A DNA stretch of 64,000 bases from Streptomyces sp. CNH099 (GCA_000514715.1 AZWL01000023.1:42821-106820), one strand, 5' to 3'; shown: positions 37,009 through 46,653, counted from the stretch's first letter. Notes: a model not told the origin generated them from the sequence alone. Made by a program: numbers and translations.

Positions 37009-38760
37009 GTGAACGACCGTCCCCCGTCGGGCATCCCCACCCCGACCTCTCCCGCTGGCGACGCCTCCACCCTCGGAAGCCTCGACGGCTACGGGTACGG
37101 CTACGACGCCTCCGGCCACGGCGGCGGTTCCGGTGAAGAGCCTCTCCATCACGGGTATCAGGGCTACGACGGCTATGACGCCGGCCACGCGGTCGCCTAC
37201 ACCACCACCGGCTACGAGACCGGCGGCTATCTGACGCCCGACGCCGCCCCGTCCTGGGACACCGGCACGCAGTCCGCCGACTTCGGCGCGTACGACGCGA
37301 ACGGCCTGTACGGCACGGCCGATCCCTACGCCGCCGACCCCCACGCCTCCGGCGGCTACGACGTCTCCGCCCTCTGGTCGGAGGGCGCCGGCGACACCCC
37401 GGCCGGCGGCATCCCGCGGCAGGCGGGCCCGGCCGACGACTACGACTACGGGTACCCCTCGGCGAGCGCCCCGACCGCACAGTGGCACACCACCGGCGAG
37501 TGGTCGGGCTGGGACAACGGCACGCAGCACGGGGCCGCGCAGTACGACACCGGGCAGTACGACACCGCGCGGTACGAGGGCGCCCAGCACACCGGCGCGC
37601 CGTACGACCCGGCCACCGGCTGGGACACCGGGCACTACGACGCCGCGGCCGCGGACGCGACGGGGTATCCGGCGGCCACGGCGTACGCCGAAGCGGTCGC
37701 GTACCCCGAGTCGTTCGCCGGCACCGCCACGGCCACCGAGGCGTACGACGAGCACGCCGCCTACGCCGTCGACACCGAACACTCCGCACCCGCCGGGCAC
37801 ACCGAGTACGCCGAGTACACCGAGAAGGCCGCCGAGCCCGACGCGACGGCCGCGTGGGACTTCGCCGCCCTCACCGAGCAGGAGGGGCTCCACGGGCTCG
37901 ACCGCCCCGAGGCCGCCGAGACGTCCGAGACTCCCGAGGCGCCCGAGGCCCGCACGGCCGGCGAGCCCGCGCCGGAACCCGCGGGCGGCCGGACCGTCGG
38001 CGCCCCCGTAGGCCGCGCCGTACGCTCCAGCCGCCGCCGCTGTCCCAAGCGCTCCGCGCTGCTCACCGTCGCCGTGCCGTCCATCGCCGTCGTCGGCGTG
38101 GCCGGCGTCGCCGCCGCGTCCGTCACCGGCACCGGCGGCTCCGAGGACGACGGCAAGACCACGCAGGCGGCCCCCGACGCGGCCGCCGCCAAGACCTCGA
38201 AGGCCAACGCCGCGCTCGACACGCAACTGCGCGGGGTCACCGAGGACGCCGACGACTTCGCCGACCGCGCCAGCCGCACCCAGGAGCGGATCGACCTCAA
38301 GGAGAAGCAGGAGGCCGAGCGGAAGCGGGAGGCGGAGGAGGCGGCGCGCAAGGAGGCGCTGCGCCCGAAGTTCGCGGTTCCGGTCGACGACACCGGCCTC
38401 AGCGCGTACTACGGCCAGGCCGGCGTCAACTGGGTGTCGGTGCACACCGGCATCGACTTCCCCGTCTCGTACGGCAGCGAGGTGAAGGCCGCCACCGACG
38501 GCACGGTCACCACCCGTTTCGACTACGCGTACGGGAACATGCTCATCCTCACGGCCGCCGACGGCACCGAGACCTGGTACGCCCACCTCGACAGCTTCGC
38601 CGTCACCACCGGCCCCGTGCAGGCCGGCGACGTCGTCGCCTACTCGGGCAACTCCGGCAAGTCCACCGGCCCGCACCTGCACTTCGAGGTGCACCCCTAC
38701 GGGGGCGCGGCCATCGACCCGCTCGCCTGGCTGCTGGACAAGGGCCTCGACCCGCAGTAA
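37009..38760 (+). CDS. M23 family metallopeptidase (peptidoglycan hydrolase) with Tyr/Gly-rich N-terminus
   Basis: 583 residues. Residues 1-340 are low complexity, rich in Tyr, Asp, Thr, Gly and Ala with YDT/YDA repeats. A basic stretch and hydrophobic helix (about 350-375) anchor it, followed by an Ala/Lys/Glu coiled coil (about 385-450) and a LytM/M23 domain (about 455-580) with the zinc ligands HTGIDF and HLHF. It should cut peptidoglycan cross-bridges outside the membrane. GTG starts at 37006/37009. The very long N-terminus is odd for M23 enzymes and may be cytoplasmic. Confidence 0.87.
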   Translation: MNDRPPSGIPTPTSPAGDASTLGSLDGYGYGYDASGHGGGSGEEPLHHGYQGYDGYDAGHAVAYTTTGYETGGYLTPDAAPSWDTGTQSADFGAYDANGLYGTADPYAADPHASGGYDVSALWSEGAGDTPAGGIPRQAGPADDYDYGYPSASAPTAQWHTTGEWSGWDNGTQHGAAQYDTGQYDTARYEGAQHTGAPYDPATGWDTGHYDAAAADATGYPAATAYAEAVAYPESFAGTATATEAYDEHAAYAVDTEHSAPAGHTEYAEYTEKAAEPDATAAWDFAALTEQEGLHGLDRPEAAETSETPEAPEARTAGEPAPEPAGGRTVGAPVGRAVRSSRRRCPKRSALLTVAVPSIAVVGVAGVAAASVTGTGGSEDDGKTTQAAPDAAAAKTSKANAALDTQLRGVTEDADDFADRASRTQERIDLKEKQEAERKREAEEAARKEALRPKFAVPVDDTGLSAYYGQAGVNWVSVHTGIDFPVSYGSEVKAATDGTVTTRFDYAYGNMLILTAADGTETWYAHLDSFAVTTGPVQAGDVVAYSGNSGKSTGPHLHFEVHPYGGAAIDPLAWLLDKGLDPQ

Positions 38761-38800
38761 GCAGCCCGCGAGCGGTCAGCCACTCCGCCCGCCGCTACGG

Positions 38801-41263
38801 CTACAGCTTCTCCACCGGCGCGTACCGCAGCAGCAGCTTCTTCGCCCGCCCGTCGCCGAAGTCGATCGTCGCCTGCGCGTTCGCGCCCGAGCCGGAGACC
38901 TCCACCACCGTTCCCATCCCGAACTGGTCGTGCGTCACCCGGTCCCCCACCGACAGCGCGATCACCGGCCGCTCCGTCGCCCGCCCGGTGGCGAAGCCGG
39001 AGGGCCCTTGCCGCGTACGGGCGGACGACCCGGCCGACGACGCCAGCGCCGCCGCCGCGGAGTCCATCGGCGACCGGCTCCCGCCGCCCCGCGTGGCCGA
39101 GGCGCCGGTGCGCCGCCACTCCAGATACGCCGGGGGGATCTCGTCCAGGAAGCGCGACGGCGGGTTGTACGACGGCTGGCCCCACGAGCTGCGCATCACC
39201 GAGCGCGTCAGATACAGCCGCTGCTGCGCGCGCGTGATGCCGACGTACGCCAGCCGCCGCTCCTCCTCCAGCTCCTTGAGGTCGCCGAGGGCCCGCATGT
39301 GCGGGAAGACGCCGTCCTCCATGCCGGTGAGGAACACCACGGGGAACTCCAGGCCCTTGGCGGTGTGCAGCGTCATCAGGGTTATGACCCCGGAGCCGTC
39401 CGTCTCCTCCTCCGGGATCTCGTCGCTGTCGGCGACCAGCGCGACCCGCTCCAGGAAGTCGGCGAGCGTCCCCGGGCCCTCCTCGCCGCGCTCCTGCTCG
39501 AACTCCAGGGCCACGGCGGCGAGTTCCTGCAGGTTCTCGATGCGGGTCTCGTCCTGCGGGTCGGTCGACGCCTGCAGCTCGGCGAGATAGCCGGTCCGCT
39601 CCAGCACCGCCTCCAGCACCGTGGCCGGCCCGGCGCCGGACTCCACGACCGTGCGCAGCTCCTCCATGAGAGTGTTGAACCGCTTGACGGCGTTCACCGA
39701 GCGGGACGCCATCCCGTACGCCTCGTCGACGCGGACGAGCGCCTGCGGGAAGGAGATCCGCTCGCGCTGCGCCAGCGCCTCGATCATCGCCTCGGCGCGG
39801 TCGCCGATGCCGCGCTTGGGCACGTTCATGATGCGGCGCAGCGGTACGGAGTCCTCGGGGTTGGCGAGCACCCGCAGGTACGCGAGGACGTCGCGGACCT
39901 CCCGGCGCTCGTAGAAGCGGACGCCGCCGACGACCTTGTACGGCAGGCCGACGCGGATGAACACCTCCTCGAAGACGCGGGACTGGGCGTTGGTGCGGTA
40001 GAAGACGGCGACGTCGCCGGCGCGGGCGTCGCCCGCGTCCGACAGCCGGTCGATCTCGTCGGCGACGAACTGCGCCTCGTCGTGCTCGGTGTCGGCGACG
40101 TAGCCGACGATGGGCGCGCCGGCGCCCGCGTCCGTCCACAGGTTCTTGGGGCGGCGGGAGGCGTTGCGCTCGATGACGGCGTTGGCGGCGTTGAGGATCG
40201 TCTGGGTGGAGCGGTAGTTCTGCTCCAGCAGGATCGTGCGCGCCTGCGGGTAGTCCTCTTCGAACTGCAGGATGTTGCGGATGGTGGCGCCGCGGAAGGC
40301 GTAGATCGACTGGTCGGCGTCGCCGACGACGCACAGCTCGGCGGGGCCCTCCGGCGTCCTCCCGCGGTCCGCCCCGCGCTCGGCGCCGACGCTCCCGGCC
40401 CCGGTCTCCGCGGTCTCCGCCGCCGGCTCCGGCTCCGTCCCCTCCGCGTCGGCCGGGGGGCCGACCAGCTCGCGCACCAGCGTGTACTGCGCGTGGTTCG
40501 TGTCCTGGTACTCGTCGACGAGGACGTGGCGGAACCGGCGGCGGTAGTGCTCGGCGACGTCCGGGAAGGCCTGCAGCAGGTTCACGGTCGTCATGATCAG
40601 GTCGTCGAAGTCCAGCGCGTTGGCCTCGCGCAGCCGCGACTGGTACAGCCCGTACGCCTCGGCGAGCGTCTTCTCGTAGCCGTCGCCGGCCTGGGCCGCC
40701 CAGCTCTCCTCGTCGATCAGCTCGTTCTTCAGGCCGGAGATCCTGGCGCTGAACGCCTTGGGCGGGTAGCGCTTGGGGTCGAGGTCCAGGTCCCGGCAGA
40801 CCAGGGACATCAGCCGGCGCGAGTCGGCGGCGTCGTAGATCGAGAACGAGGAGGTGAAACCGAGCTTCTTCGACTCGCGGCGCAGGATCCGCACGCAGGC
40901 GCTGTGGAACGTGGAGACCCACATCGCGTTCGCGCGGGCGCCGACCAGCTCTCCGACGCGCTCCTTCATCTCGCCCGCGGCCTTGTTCGTGAACGTGATG
41001 GCGAGGATCTGGCCGGGGTGCGCCCGCCGCTTGGCCAGCAGGTACGCGATGCGGTGGGTCAGCACGCGGGTCTTGCCCGAGCCGGCGCCGGCGACGATCA
41101 GCAGGGGCGAGCCGGTGTGCTCCACGGCGGCGCGCTGCTGCTCGTTCAACCCGGTGAGCAGCGCTTCCGGGTCCGTGACGGGGCGGGGCGCGCCGTCGCG
41201 GTAGTACGGCTCGGGGACGCTGGCGGCGAAGGCGAGGTGACTGTCGTCGAAGAGGCTGCTCAT
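38801..41263 (-). CDS. pcrA: ATP-dependent DNA helicase PcrA/UvrD
   Basis: 820 residues. Superfamily 1A 3'-5' helicase for repair and replication-fork maintenance. Motifs in order: LNEQQRAAVEH (Q motif), VAGAGSGKT (Walker A), TFTNKAAGEM (Ia), VDEYQDTN (II), VVGDADQSIYAFRGA (III), EQNYRST (IV), TLHTAKGLEFPVVF (V) and YVGITRAQQRLYLT (VI), with a C-terminal Tudor-like part (VGDRVTHDQFGMGTVVEVSG). An acidic insertion of about 40 residues separates motifs II and III, common in Streptomyces. ATG start. Confidence 0.97.
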   Translation of the reverse strand: MSSLFDDSHLAFAASVPEPYYRDGAPRPVTDPEALLTGLNEQQRAAVEHTGSPLLIVAGAGSGKTRVLTHRIAYLLAKRRAHPGQILAITFTNKAAGEMKERVGELVGARANAMWVSTFHSACVRILRRESKKLGFTSSFSIYDAADSRRLMSLVCRDLDLDPKRYPPKAFSARISGLKNELIDEESWAAQAGDGYEKTLAEAYGLYQSRLREANALDFDDLIMTTVNLLQAFPDVAEHYRRRFRHVLVDEYQDTNHAQYTLVRELVGPPADAEGTEPEPAAETAETGAGSVGAERGADRGRTPEGPAELCVVGDADQSIYAFRGATIRNILQFEEDYPQARTILLEQNYRSTQTILNAANAVIERNASRRPKNLWTDAGAGAPIVGYVADTEHDEAQFVADEIDRLSDAGDARAGDVAVFYRTNAQSRVFEEVFIRVGLPYKVVGGVRFYERREVRDVLAYLRVLANPEDSVPLRRIMNVPKRGIGDRAEAMIEALAQRERISFPQALVRVDEAYGMASRSVNAVKRFNTLMEELRTVVESGAGPATVLEAVLERTGYLAELQASTDPQDETRIENLQELAAVALEFEQERGEEGPGTLADFLERVALVADSDEIPEEETDGSGVITLMTLHTAKGLEFPVVFLTGMEDGVFPHMRALGDLKELEEERRLAYVGITRAQQRLYLTRSVMRSSWGQPSYNPPSRFLDEIPPAYLEWRRTGASATRGGGSRSPMDSAAAALASSAGSSARTRQGPSGFATGRATERPVIALSVGDRVTHDQFGMGTVVEVSGSGANAQATIDFGDGRAKKLLLRYAPVEKL

Positions 41264-41445
41264 CGTCCACAGAGTCTAGGGCGCCCCACCGACACCCCGC
41301 CCCGCCGACCGGGATGTCCGAGATATACGGAACAACTCCCTCCGGTCACGAATAGGTTTCGGGCATATCGAACATCAGACTTCACAGCAGTCCCATCGAG
41401 TGGCTACCGTGCTCCGCACTGCTTGGACGGAAGGAGTGGCCTGCC

Positions 41446-42612
41446 TTGGCTTCCCACCGAAAGCCGCGGACCCGGATCCTGGAGTCGCCGGCGGGGCGGC
41501 GCACGGCGGTCGGCGTCGGCTCCGCGGCGCTCGCCTCAGCGACCCTCCTCAGCCAGGAGGCCGGCGCGACCCCGGCCGAGCGGTCGATCGAAGACGTGCA
41601 GAAGGAAGTCGACCACCTCTACCACGAGGCGGAGCGCGCCACCGAGCGCTACAACGGCGCCAAGGAGCGCACGGCAGAGCAGCGCGAGCGCGTCGAACAG
41701 CAGCTCGACGAGGTGGCCCAGGAGACCGCGCGGCTCAACGAGTCGCGCCGCGAGCTGGGCCGCCTCGCCGCCGCCCAGTACCGCACCGGCGGCGTCACGC
41801 CCACCGCGACGTTCATGCTCGCCTCCGACCCGCAGACCTACTTCGACCAGGCGCACCTCATGGAGCGGCTGACGAACCACGAGCAGTCCGCCGTCGACCG
41901 GTTCCAGGTGCGCCAAGCCAAGGCCGCCAAGAAGCGCACCGAGGCGCAGGAGAGCCTGCGCGACCTCACCGAGTCGCAGGAGCAGCTGCGGGACTCCAAG
42001 AAGAAGGTCCAGAGCAAGCTGTCGGACGCGCGCCAGGTGCTGGACCGGCTCACCGAGCAGGAGAAGAAGCGGCTCGCGGAGCTGGAGCGCAAGCGCGAGG
42101 AGGAGGCGCGGCGCAAGGCCGAGGAGGCCGCGCGCCAGGCGGAGTTGGAGCGCCAGCGGCAGGCGGAGAAGGAGCGCGCCGAGCAGCGGCAGCGCGAAGA
42201 GGAACAGCAGCAGGAAGAAGAGCAGCAGGAGCAGGAGGAGCAGCCGCCGCCGGACACCGGCGCCTCGAAGGCGGACAAGGTGCTGTCGTTCGCCGAGGCC
42301 CAGCTGGGCAAGCCCTACGTGTGGGGCGCCACCGGCCCGGACTCGTACGACTGCTCCGGCCTCACCCAGGCCGCCTGGCGGGAGGCCGGCATCTCACTGC
42401 CGCGTACGACCTACGACCAGGTCAACGCCGGCACGCAGGTCGCCAAGGCGGATCTGCAGCCGGGCGACCTGGTCTTCTTCTACGACGACATCAGCCACGT
42501 CGGCATCTACGTGGGCAACGGGCAGATGATCCACGCCTCCAAGCCGGGCGACGACGTGAAGTACGAGTCGATCGACTACATGCCGTTCCACAGCGGCGTG
42601 CGCCCGGGCTGA
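41446..42612 (+). CDS. NlpC/P60 peptidoglycan endopeptidase, long coiled coil
   Basis: 388 residues. Signal peptide (about 1-42), a long coiled coil (45-265) that becomes an extreme Glu/Gln/Arg-rich run, then a C-terminal NlpC/P60 domain with DCSGLTQ (catalytic Cys), SHVGIYVG (His) and MIHA (third catalytic position). It cleaves D-Glu-DAP bonds in the wall. TTG start at 41446, supported by AAGGAG upstream and by the matching start of the paralogue at 43242 (ASHRK). Resembles RipA-like hydrolases; the coiled coil may bind an FtsX-type partner. Confidence 0.93.
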   Translation: MASHRKPRTRILESPAGRRTAVGVGSAALASATLLSQEAGATPAERSIEDVQKEVDHLYHEAERATERYNGAKERTAEQRERVEQQLDEVAQETARLNESRRELGRLAAAQYRTGGVTPTATFMLASDPQTYFDQAHLMERLTNHEQSAVDRFQVRQAKAAKKRTEAQESLRDLTESQEQLRDSKKKVQSKLSDARQVLDRLTEQEKKRLAELERKREEEARRKAEEAARQAELERQRQAEKERAEQRQREEEQQQEEEQQEQEEQPPPDTGASKADKVLSFAEAQLGKPYVWGATGPDSYDCSGLTQAAWREAGISLPRTTYDQVNAGTQVAKADLQPGDLVFFYDDISHVGIYVGNGQMIHASKPGDDVKYESIDYMPFHSGVRPG

Positions 42613-42638
42613 TCGGGGGGAGTACGGCGGCGCGGGGC

Positions 42639-42992
42639 TCAGGTCCAGGTGGTGGCGATGACGACGTTGGTCATGGTCAGGAGCCCGATGGCGGCGAAGT
42701 AGCCCTTCGGGACGCGCTCTTCCGAGCGCTTGAGGAAGACCATGACGAGGATCCCTATCAGGATCGCGCCCTTCACGCCGAGCTTCGTCTGGTTCAGCTC
42801 CACGTCGTCGGCCTCGTTGAGACCGGAGAGAATGAAGCCGGTGACGAGCATGACCAGCGCCCCGTGCACCATCGAGGGCGCTATCCGCACGTCGCCCGTG
42901 CTCAGCGACTTCATCTGGGTCAGCCACCCGCCGAGGAGCGCGGCGATACCGATGATGTGCGAGGCGACGAAGAGGTTGATGAGTACGTCCAT
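42639..42992 (-). CDS. Small four-helix membrane protein
   Basis: 117 residues with four hydrophobic helices (about 3-25, 40-60, 70-90, 97-115) and few charges. It lies convergent to the first NlpC/P60 gene and divergent from the second. No SD is obvious before the ATG. The layout recurs beside NlpC/P60 genes in Streptomyces, as I recall, but the function is unknown. Confidence 0.75.
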   Translation of the reverse strand: MDVLINLFVASHIIGIAALLGGWLTQMKSLSTGDVRIAPSMVHGALVMLVTGFILSGLNEADDVELNQTKLGVKGAILIGILVMVFLKRSEERVPKGYFAAIGLLTMTNVVIATTWT

Positions 42993-43241
42993 GGCACGCG
43001 AGCGTAGCGGTCCGTAACAGACCCCGCTCACGGGGGCGACCGCTTCACCACATCGGTCACGGACACGAACCCGCGGCTCAGTTCGGCGTGTTCGGACGAT
43101 CACAATCCGTCATCTCAGGGCGGTGCCGGTAAGTCTCCGTCATCCCCTCCTGCAGCGGCGCGCCCTCGGCCTAGCGTCTCGGCGGCGGCCCGCTCCCCGT
43201 GCGGGCCGCCGCCTGACCGTGAGGAAGGGGTGAACGCCCCC

Positions 43242-44318
43242 GTGGCGTCCCACAGGAAGCGCGGCCACCGCCGCACCGCCGTCGGCCGCACCGTCCGTGC
43301 CCGTACCGCCGGGGCCATCGCGCTCGTCGGCGCCGCCGCCACCGCCCTCGGCGGCTTAGCCCACGCCGACCCGCAGCCGACCGCCGCGGAGGTCGGCGAC
43401 CGGGTCGACCGGCTGCACCACGAGGCCGAGCAGGCCGTCGAGAAGTACAACGGCGTCGCGGAGCGCGCCGACCGTGCCGAACGGGACCTCGACGACCTCC
43501 GCGACGAGGCCGCCCGCAAGACCGCCCGGCTGAACGACGCCCGCAACGCCCTCGGCTCGTTCGCCACCGCCCAGTACCGCAACGGCACCGCCGACCCCAC
43601 CGTGCAACTCGCCCTCTCCGCCGAGCCGGAGGACTACCTGCGCCGGGCCGCGCTGCTGGAGCGGGTCGGCAACCGGCGGGCCGCCGCGCTCGCGGACGTC
43701 GGGCGGCAGCTGCGGGAGGTCGAGCAGGTGCGCGCGGAGGCGCGCGAGCGGCTGACCGAGCTGCGGGACGCGCGGGCGGAGCTGAAGCGGCGCAAGCGCA
43801 CGATCGAGGGCAAGCTCGCCGAGGCCCGCCGGCTGCTCGGCACCCTCACCGCCGAGCAGCGCGACGCCGTCCTCGGCGCCGACGGACACGGCGGGCCGGC
43901 GGGTGCGGGCGGCGCTGCGGGCGACCGGGCGGCGCGCGACGCGGCGCGCGGGCCGGTGCAGGCGCCGGGCGCCCGCGCCGCGCGCGCGGTGTCGTACGCC
44001 CGGGGCGCGGTCGGCAGCCCGTACGTCTGGGGCGCCACCGGGCCCGGCTCCTTCGACTGCTCGGGCCTGACGCAGGCCGCCTGGGGCGCCGCGGGCGTCT
44101 CCCTGCCCCGTACGACCTACACCCAAGCCGCGGCCGGCACCGCCGTCCCGCGCTCGGCGCTGGCGCCGGGGGACCTGGTCTTCTACTACCCGGGCCGCAC
44201 CCACGTCGGCATCTACGCGGGCGGCGGCCAGATCATCCACGCGCCCCGCCCGGGCGCCAGCGTGCGCTACGCCCCGGTGGACTCGATGCCGTTCGCCACG
44301 GCGGTACGTCCCGCGTGA
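43242..44318 (+). CDS. NlpC/P60 peptidoglycan endopeptidase, paralogue of the preceding hydrolase
   Basis: 358 residues. Signal peptide (1-42), coiled coil (about 50-215), a short Gly/Ala-rich linker and an NlpC/P60 domain with FDCSGLTQ, THVGIY and IIHA. The two paralogues align from ASHRK to the last residues but the second lacks the Glu/Gln-rich extension and has a shorter coiled coil. GTG at 43242 is chosen over GTG 43230 by analogy and because GGAAGGGG is about 11 bases upstream. Confidence 0.92.
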   Translation: MASHRKRGHRRTAVGRTVRARTAGAIALVGAAATALGGLAHADPQPTAAEVGDRVDRLHHEAEQAVEKYNGVAERADRAERDLDDLRDEAARKTARLNDARNALGSFATAQYRNGTADPTVQLALSAEPEDYLRRAALLERVGNRRAAALADVGRQLREVEQVRAEARERLTELRDARAELKRRKRTIEGKLAEARRLLGTLTAEQRDAVLGADGHGGPAGAGGAAGDRAARDAARGPVQAPGARAARAVSYARGAVGSPYVWGATGPGSFDCSGLTQAAWGAAGVSLPRTTYTQAAAGTAVPRSALAPGDLVFYYPGRTHVGIYAGGGQIIHAPRPGASVRYAPVDSMPFATAVRPA

Positions 44319-44368
44319 CGACGCCGTCCTCAGGAGGAGTATGTCGGACCGGCCTCGGCAGGAGCGCG

Positions 44369-45094
44369 TCAGACCAGGCGGCGGGCCGTGGCCCAGCGCG
44401 TCAGCTCGTGCCGGTTCGACAGCTGCAGCTTGCGCAGCACCGCCGAGACGTGCGACTCGACGGTCTTGACGGAGATGTACAGCTGCTTCGCCACCTCCTT
44501 GTACGCGTACCCCCGGGCGATCAGCCGCAGCACCTCCCGCTCCCGCTGCGTCAGCCGGTCCAGGTCCTCGTCCACGGGCGGCGCGTCCGTCGACGCGAAG
44601 GCGTCGAGGACGAAGCCGGCGAGCCGCGGCGAGAAGACCGCGTCGCCCTCCGACACCTGGAAGATCGCGTCGACCAGGTCGGAGCCGGTGATGGTCTTCG
44701 TCACGTACCCCCGGGCGCCGCCGCGGATGACGCCGATGACGTCCTCCGCCGCGTCCGACACCGACAGCGCGAGGAAGCGCACCGGCGCCTCGCCGCTCGC
44801 CGACTCGCCCATCAGCCCCGCGCAGCGGCGCAGCACCTCCACGCCGCCGCCGCCCGGCAGGTGCACGTCGAGCAGGACGACCTCGGGGCGGGTGGCGGTG
44901 ATGACCGTCACCGCCTGCTCCACGTCCGCCGCCTCGCCGACGACCTCGACGCCGGTCTCGTCCGTGACCCCGATCTCCGCCTGCACTCCGGCCCGGAACA
45001 TGCGGTGGTCGTCGACGAGCACGACCCGTACCCGACGGCCCTCCTCCGGGCCCGCACCGCTCGCCGGCACCCCGCCCGCTGCGTCGTCCGTCAT
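44369..45094 (-). CDS. LuxR/NarL-family response regulator
   Basis: 241 residues. The receiver (about 22-150) shows the acidic pair DDH, the phosphoacceptor LLDVHLPG and the conserved TKT lysine; the C-terminal HTH (about 175-235) is LTQREREVLRLIARGYAYKEVAKQLYISVKTVESHVSAVLRKL. Downstream of the PspC-type histidine kinase in the same direction, so they are a cognate pair; the 122-base gap between them contains a 10-base tandem repeat. ATG after GAGGAG. Targets are likely the divergent PspC/LiaF-like gene and its own operon. Confidence 0.95.
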   Translation of the reverse strand: MTDDAAGGVPASGAGPEEGRRVRVVLVDDHRMFRAGVQAEIGVTDETGVEVVGEAADVEQAVTVITATRPEVVLLDVHLPGGGGVEVLRRCAGLMGESASGEAPVRFLALSVSDAAEDVIGVIRGGARGYVTKTITGSDLVDAIFQVSEGDAVFSPRLAGFVLDAFASTDAPPVDEDLDRLTQREREVLRLIARGYAYKEVAKQLYISVKTVESHVSAVLRKLQLSNRHELTRWATARRLV

Positions 45095-45140
45095 CGTCCG
45101 CTCCTCACTGCGCCCGCCGCGTCCACGCCCGGCACGGCCA

Positions 45141-45210
45141 CGGCCACGCCCGTCCACGCCCGTCCATGCCCGTCCATGCCCGTCCATGTCTGTCCATGTC
45201 TGTCCGCGCC
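45141..45210. repeat. Seven-copy 10-base tandem repeat between sensor kinase and regulator genes
   Basis: Seven consecutive 10-base units of the form CGTCCATGCC (variants CGGCCACGCC, CGTCCACGCC, CGTCCATGTC, TGTCCATGTC, TGTCCGCGCC) fill the gap between the histidine kinase stop and the response regulator start. In the mRNA this places repeated GGACGGGCAU units in the intercistronic region. Copy number is likely variable; an effect on regulator expression is speculative. Confidence 0.85.
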
Positions 45211-45216
45211 CCGCCG

Positions 45217-46530
45217 TCACTCGGCGCGCTCCATCTCCAGCTCCACCTCGGTGCCCCCGCCCGCCGGCGTGCGCAGCCGGGCGGTGCCGCCGTTGCGCTC
45301 CATCCTGCCGATGATGGACTCGCGTACGCCCATTCTGTCGGCCGGGACCGCGTCCGGGTCGAAGCCGGGGCCGCGGTCCTTCACCGAGATGAACACCTGC
45401 CGCCCCTCGACCTCCGCGAAGACCTGCACCGGCCCCGCCTCGCCACCGTACTTGGCCGCGTTGACCATCGCCTCCCGCGCCGCCTGCAGCTGCGCCCCGA
45501 GCCTGTCGTCCAGCGGGCAGTCACCGACGCACACCACCTCCACCGGCACCCCGTGGTAGTCCTCCACCTCCGCCGCCGTCCGGCGCACCCCCTCGGCGAG
45601 CGTGCCGGGCCCCGCCCCGTCGTCCTCGTCGGCCTTCCCGGTCCCCTGCGGCCGGTACAGCCAGGTGCGCAGCTCCCGCTCCTGCGCGCGGGCCAGCTTG
45701 CGCACCTCGCCGGCGTTGTCGGCGTTGCGCTGGATGAGCGTGAGGGTGTGCAGCACGGAGTCGTGCACGTGCGCGGCGACCTCGGCGCGCTCCTGCGCGC
45801 GGATGCGCATCAGCCGCTCCTCGGAGAGGTCCTGCACCATCCGCACGAGCCAGGGGCCCGCCAGCAGCGCCACCCCCACCAGCACCGCGAGCGACGCCTG
45901 CACCACGGCGCCGATGTGCCGCGTGGAGCCCTGGATGACGACGATCGCGCTGACCCCCGCACCGACCAGCAGCACCCCGGCGGCGCCGCGCGCGAGCGGC
46001 AGGAACTTCGTCCCGCGCGTGACCGCCGCCCACTTCGCCCGCCGGGCGTTGTCCGCCTGCCGCCACACCAGCGCCACGCCGGCGCCGATGAGCAGCAGCG
46101 GCCACACGAAGGCGTTGGAGCGGCCCAGGTCGAGGCTGCCCGCGAAGATCCCGGCGCCGACGAGCAGCGCCAGCAGGGCGAGCAGCTGGCCCTTGTCGAG
46201 CTTGCGGAGCCGCTTGCGCCCGTCGGCGTCGACGTCCACGAGCGGCTTCTCCGCCCGGCCGCCCTGGCCGAGCGGGACGACGAACCAGAAGACCGCGTAC
46301 AGCAGCACGCCCAGGCCGTTGGCCATGAGCAGGCCGAGGAAGACGATCCGCACCCACGACACCGGCAGCCCCAGGTGCCCGGCCAGACCGCGCGCAACGC
46401 CGCCGAGCCAGCGCCCGTCCGCGCTGCGGTACAGCCGCCGGACGGGCCGCTCGTACGGGTCGTACGGGCCGCCGGGCGGGGCGGCGCCGTCGGCGGCGGA
46501 CGCGGCGGTGGCTGCGGTCATGTCCTGCAT
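45217..46530 (-). CDS. PspC-domain sensor histidine kinase
   Basis: 437 residues from ATG 46530 (GTG at 46536 also possible). An N-terminal PspC domain (about 28-85; RRLYRSADGRWLGGVARGLAGHLG) is followed by several membrane helices (about 60-225), a HisKA_3 dimerisation motif VAAHVHDSVLHTLTLIQRNA (phospho-His near 260) and an HATPase_c domain (VNAAKYGG, SVKDRGPGFDP). PspC fusion kinases paired with LuxR-type regulators respond to envelope stress. The neighbouring PspC/LiaF-like protein is transcribed divergently, 123 bases away. Confidence 0.93.
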   Translation of the reverse strand: MQDMTAATAASAADGAAPPGGPYDPYERPVRRLYRSADGRWLGGVARGLAGHLGLPVSWVRIVFLGLLMANGLGVLLYAVFWFVVPLGQGGRAEKPLVDVDADGRKRLRKLDKGQLLALLALLVGAGIFAGSLDLGRSNAFVWPLLLIGAGVALVWRQADNARRAKWAAVTRGTKFLPLARGAAGVLLVGAGVSAIVVIQGSTRHIGAVVQASLAVLVGVALLAGPWLVRMVQDLSEERLMRIRAQERAEVAAHVHDSVLHTLTLIQRNADNAGEVRKLARAQERELRTWLYRPQGTGKADEDDGAGPGTLAEGVRRTAAEVEDYHGVPVEVVCVGDCPLDDRLGAQLQAAREAMVNAAKYGGEAGPVQVFAEVEGRQVFISVKDRGPGFDPDAVPADRMGVRESIIGRMERNGGTARLRTPAGGGTEVELEMERAE

Positions 46531-46653
46531 CGTCACACGGGCGGGGCGGCCCTGGCATCAGGGTTGGCCCCCCATCGGCCCCCGGAGGATTTCAGGGTGG
46601 GCTCCGGGTAGTCCCGCCTCCCGCACCGCGACGGCGTCCGCCACCATGGACCC

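Noticed and set aside
41264..41445. c-di-AMP riboswitch before the first NlpC/P60 gene
   Set aside because: Same check; no matching core, only a possible promoter region.
45141..45210. CRISPR-like array
   Set aside because: Units are only 10 bases and directly adjacent with no spacers.
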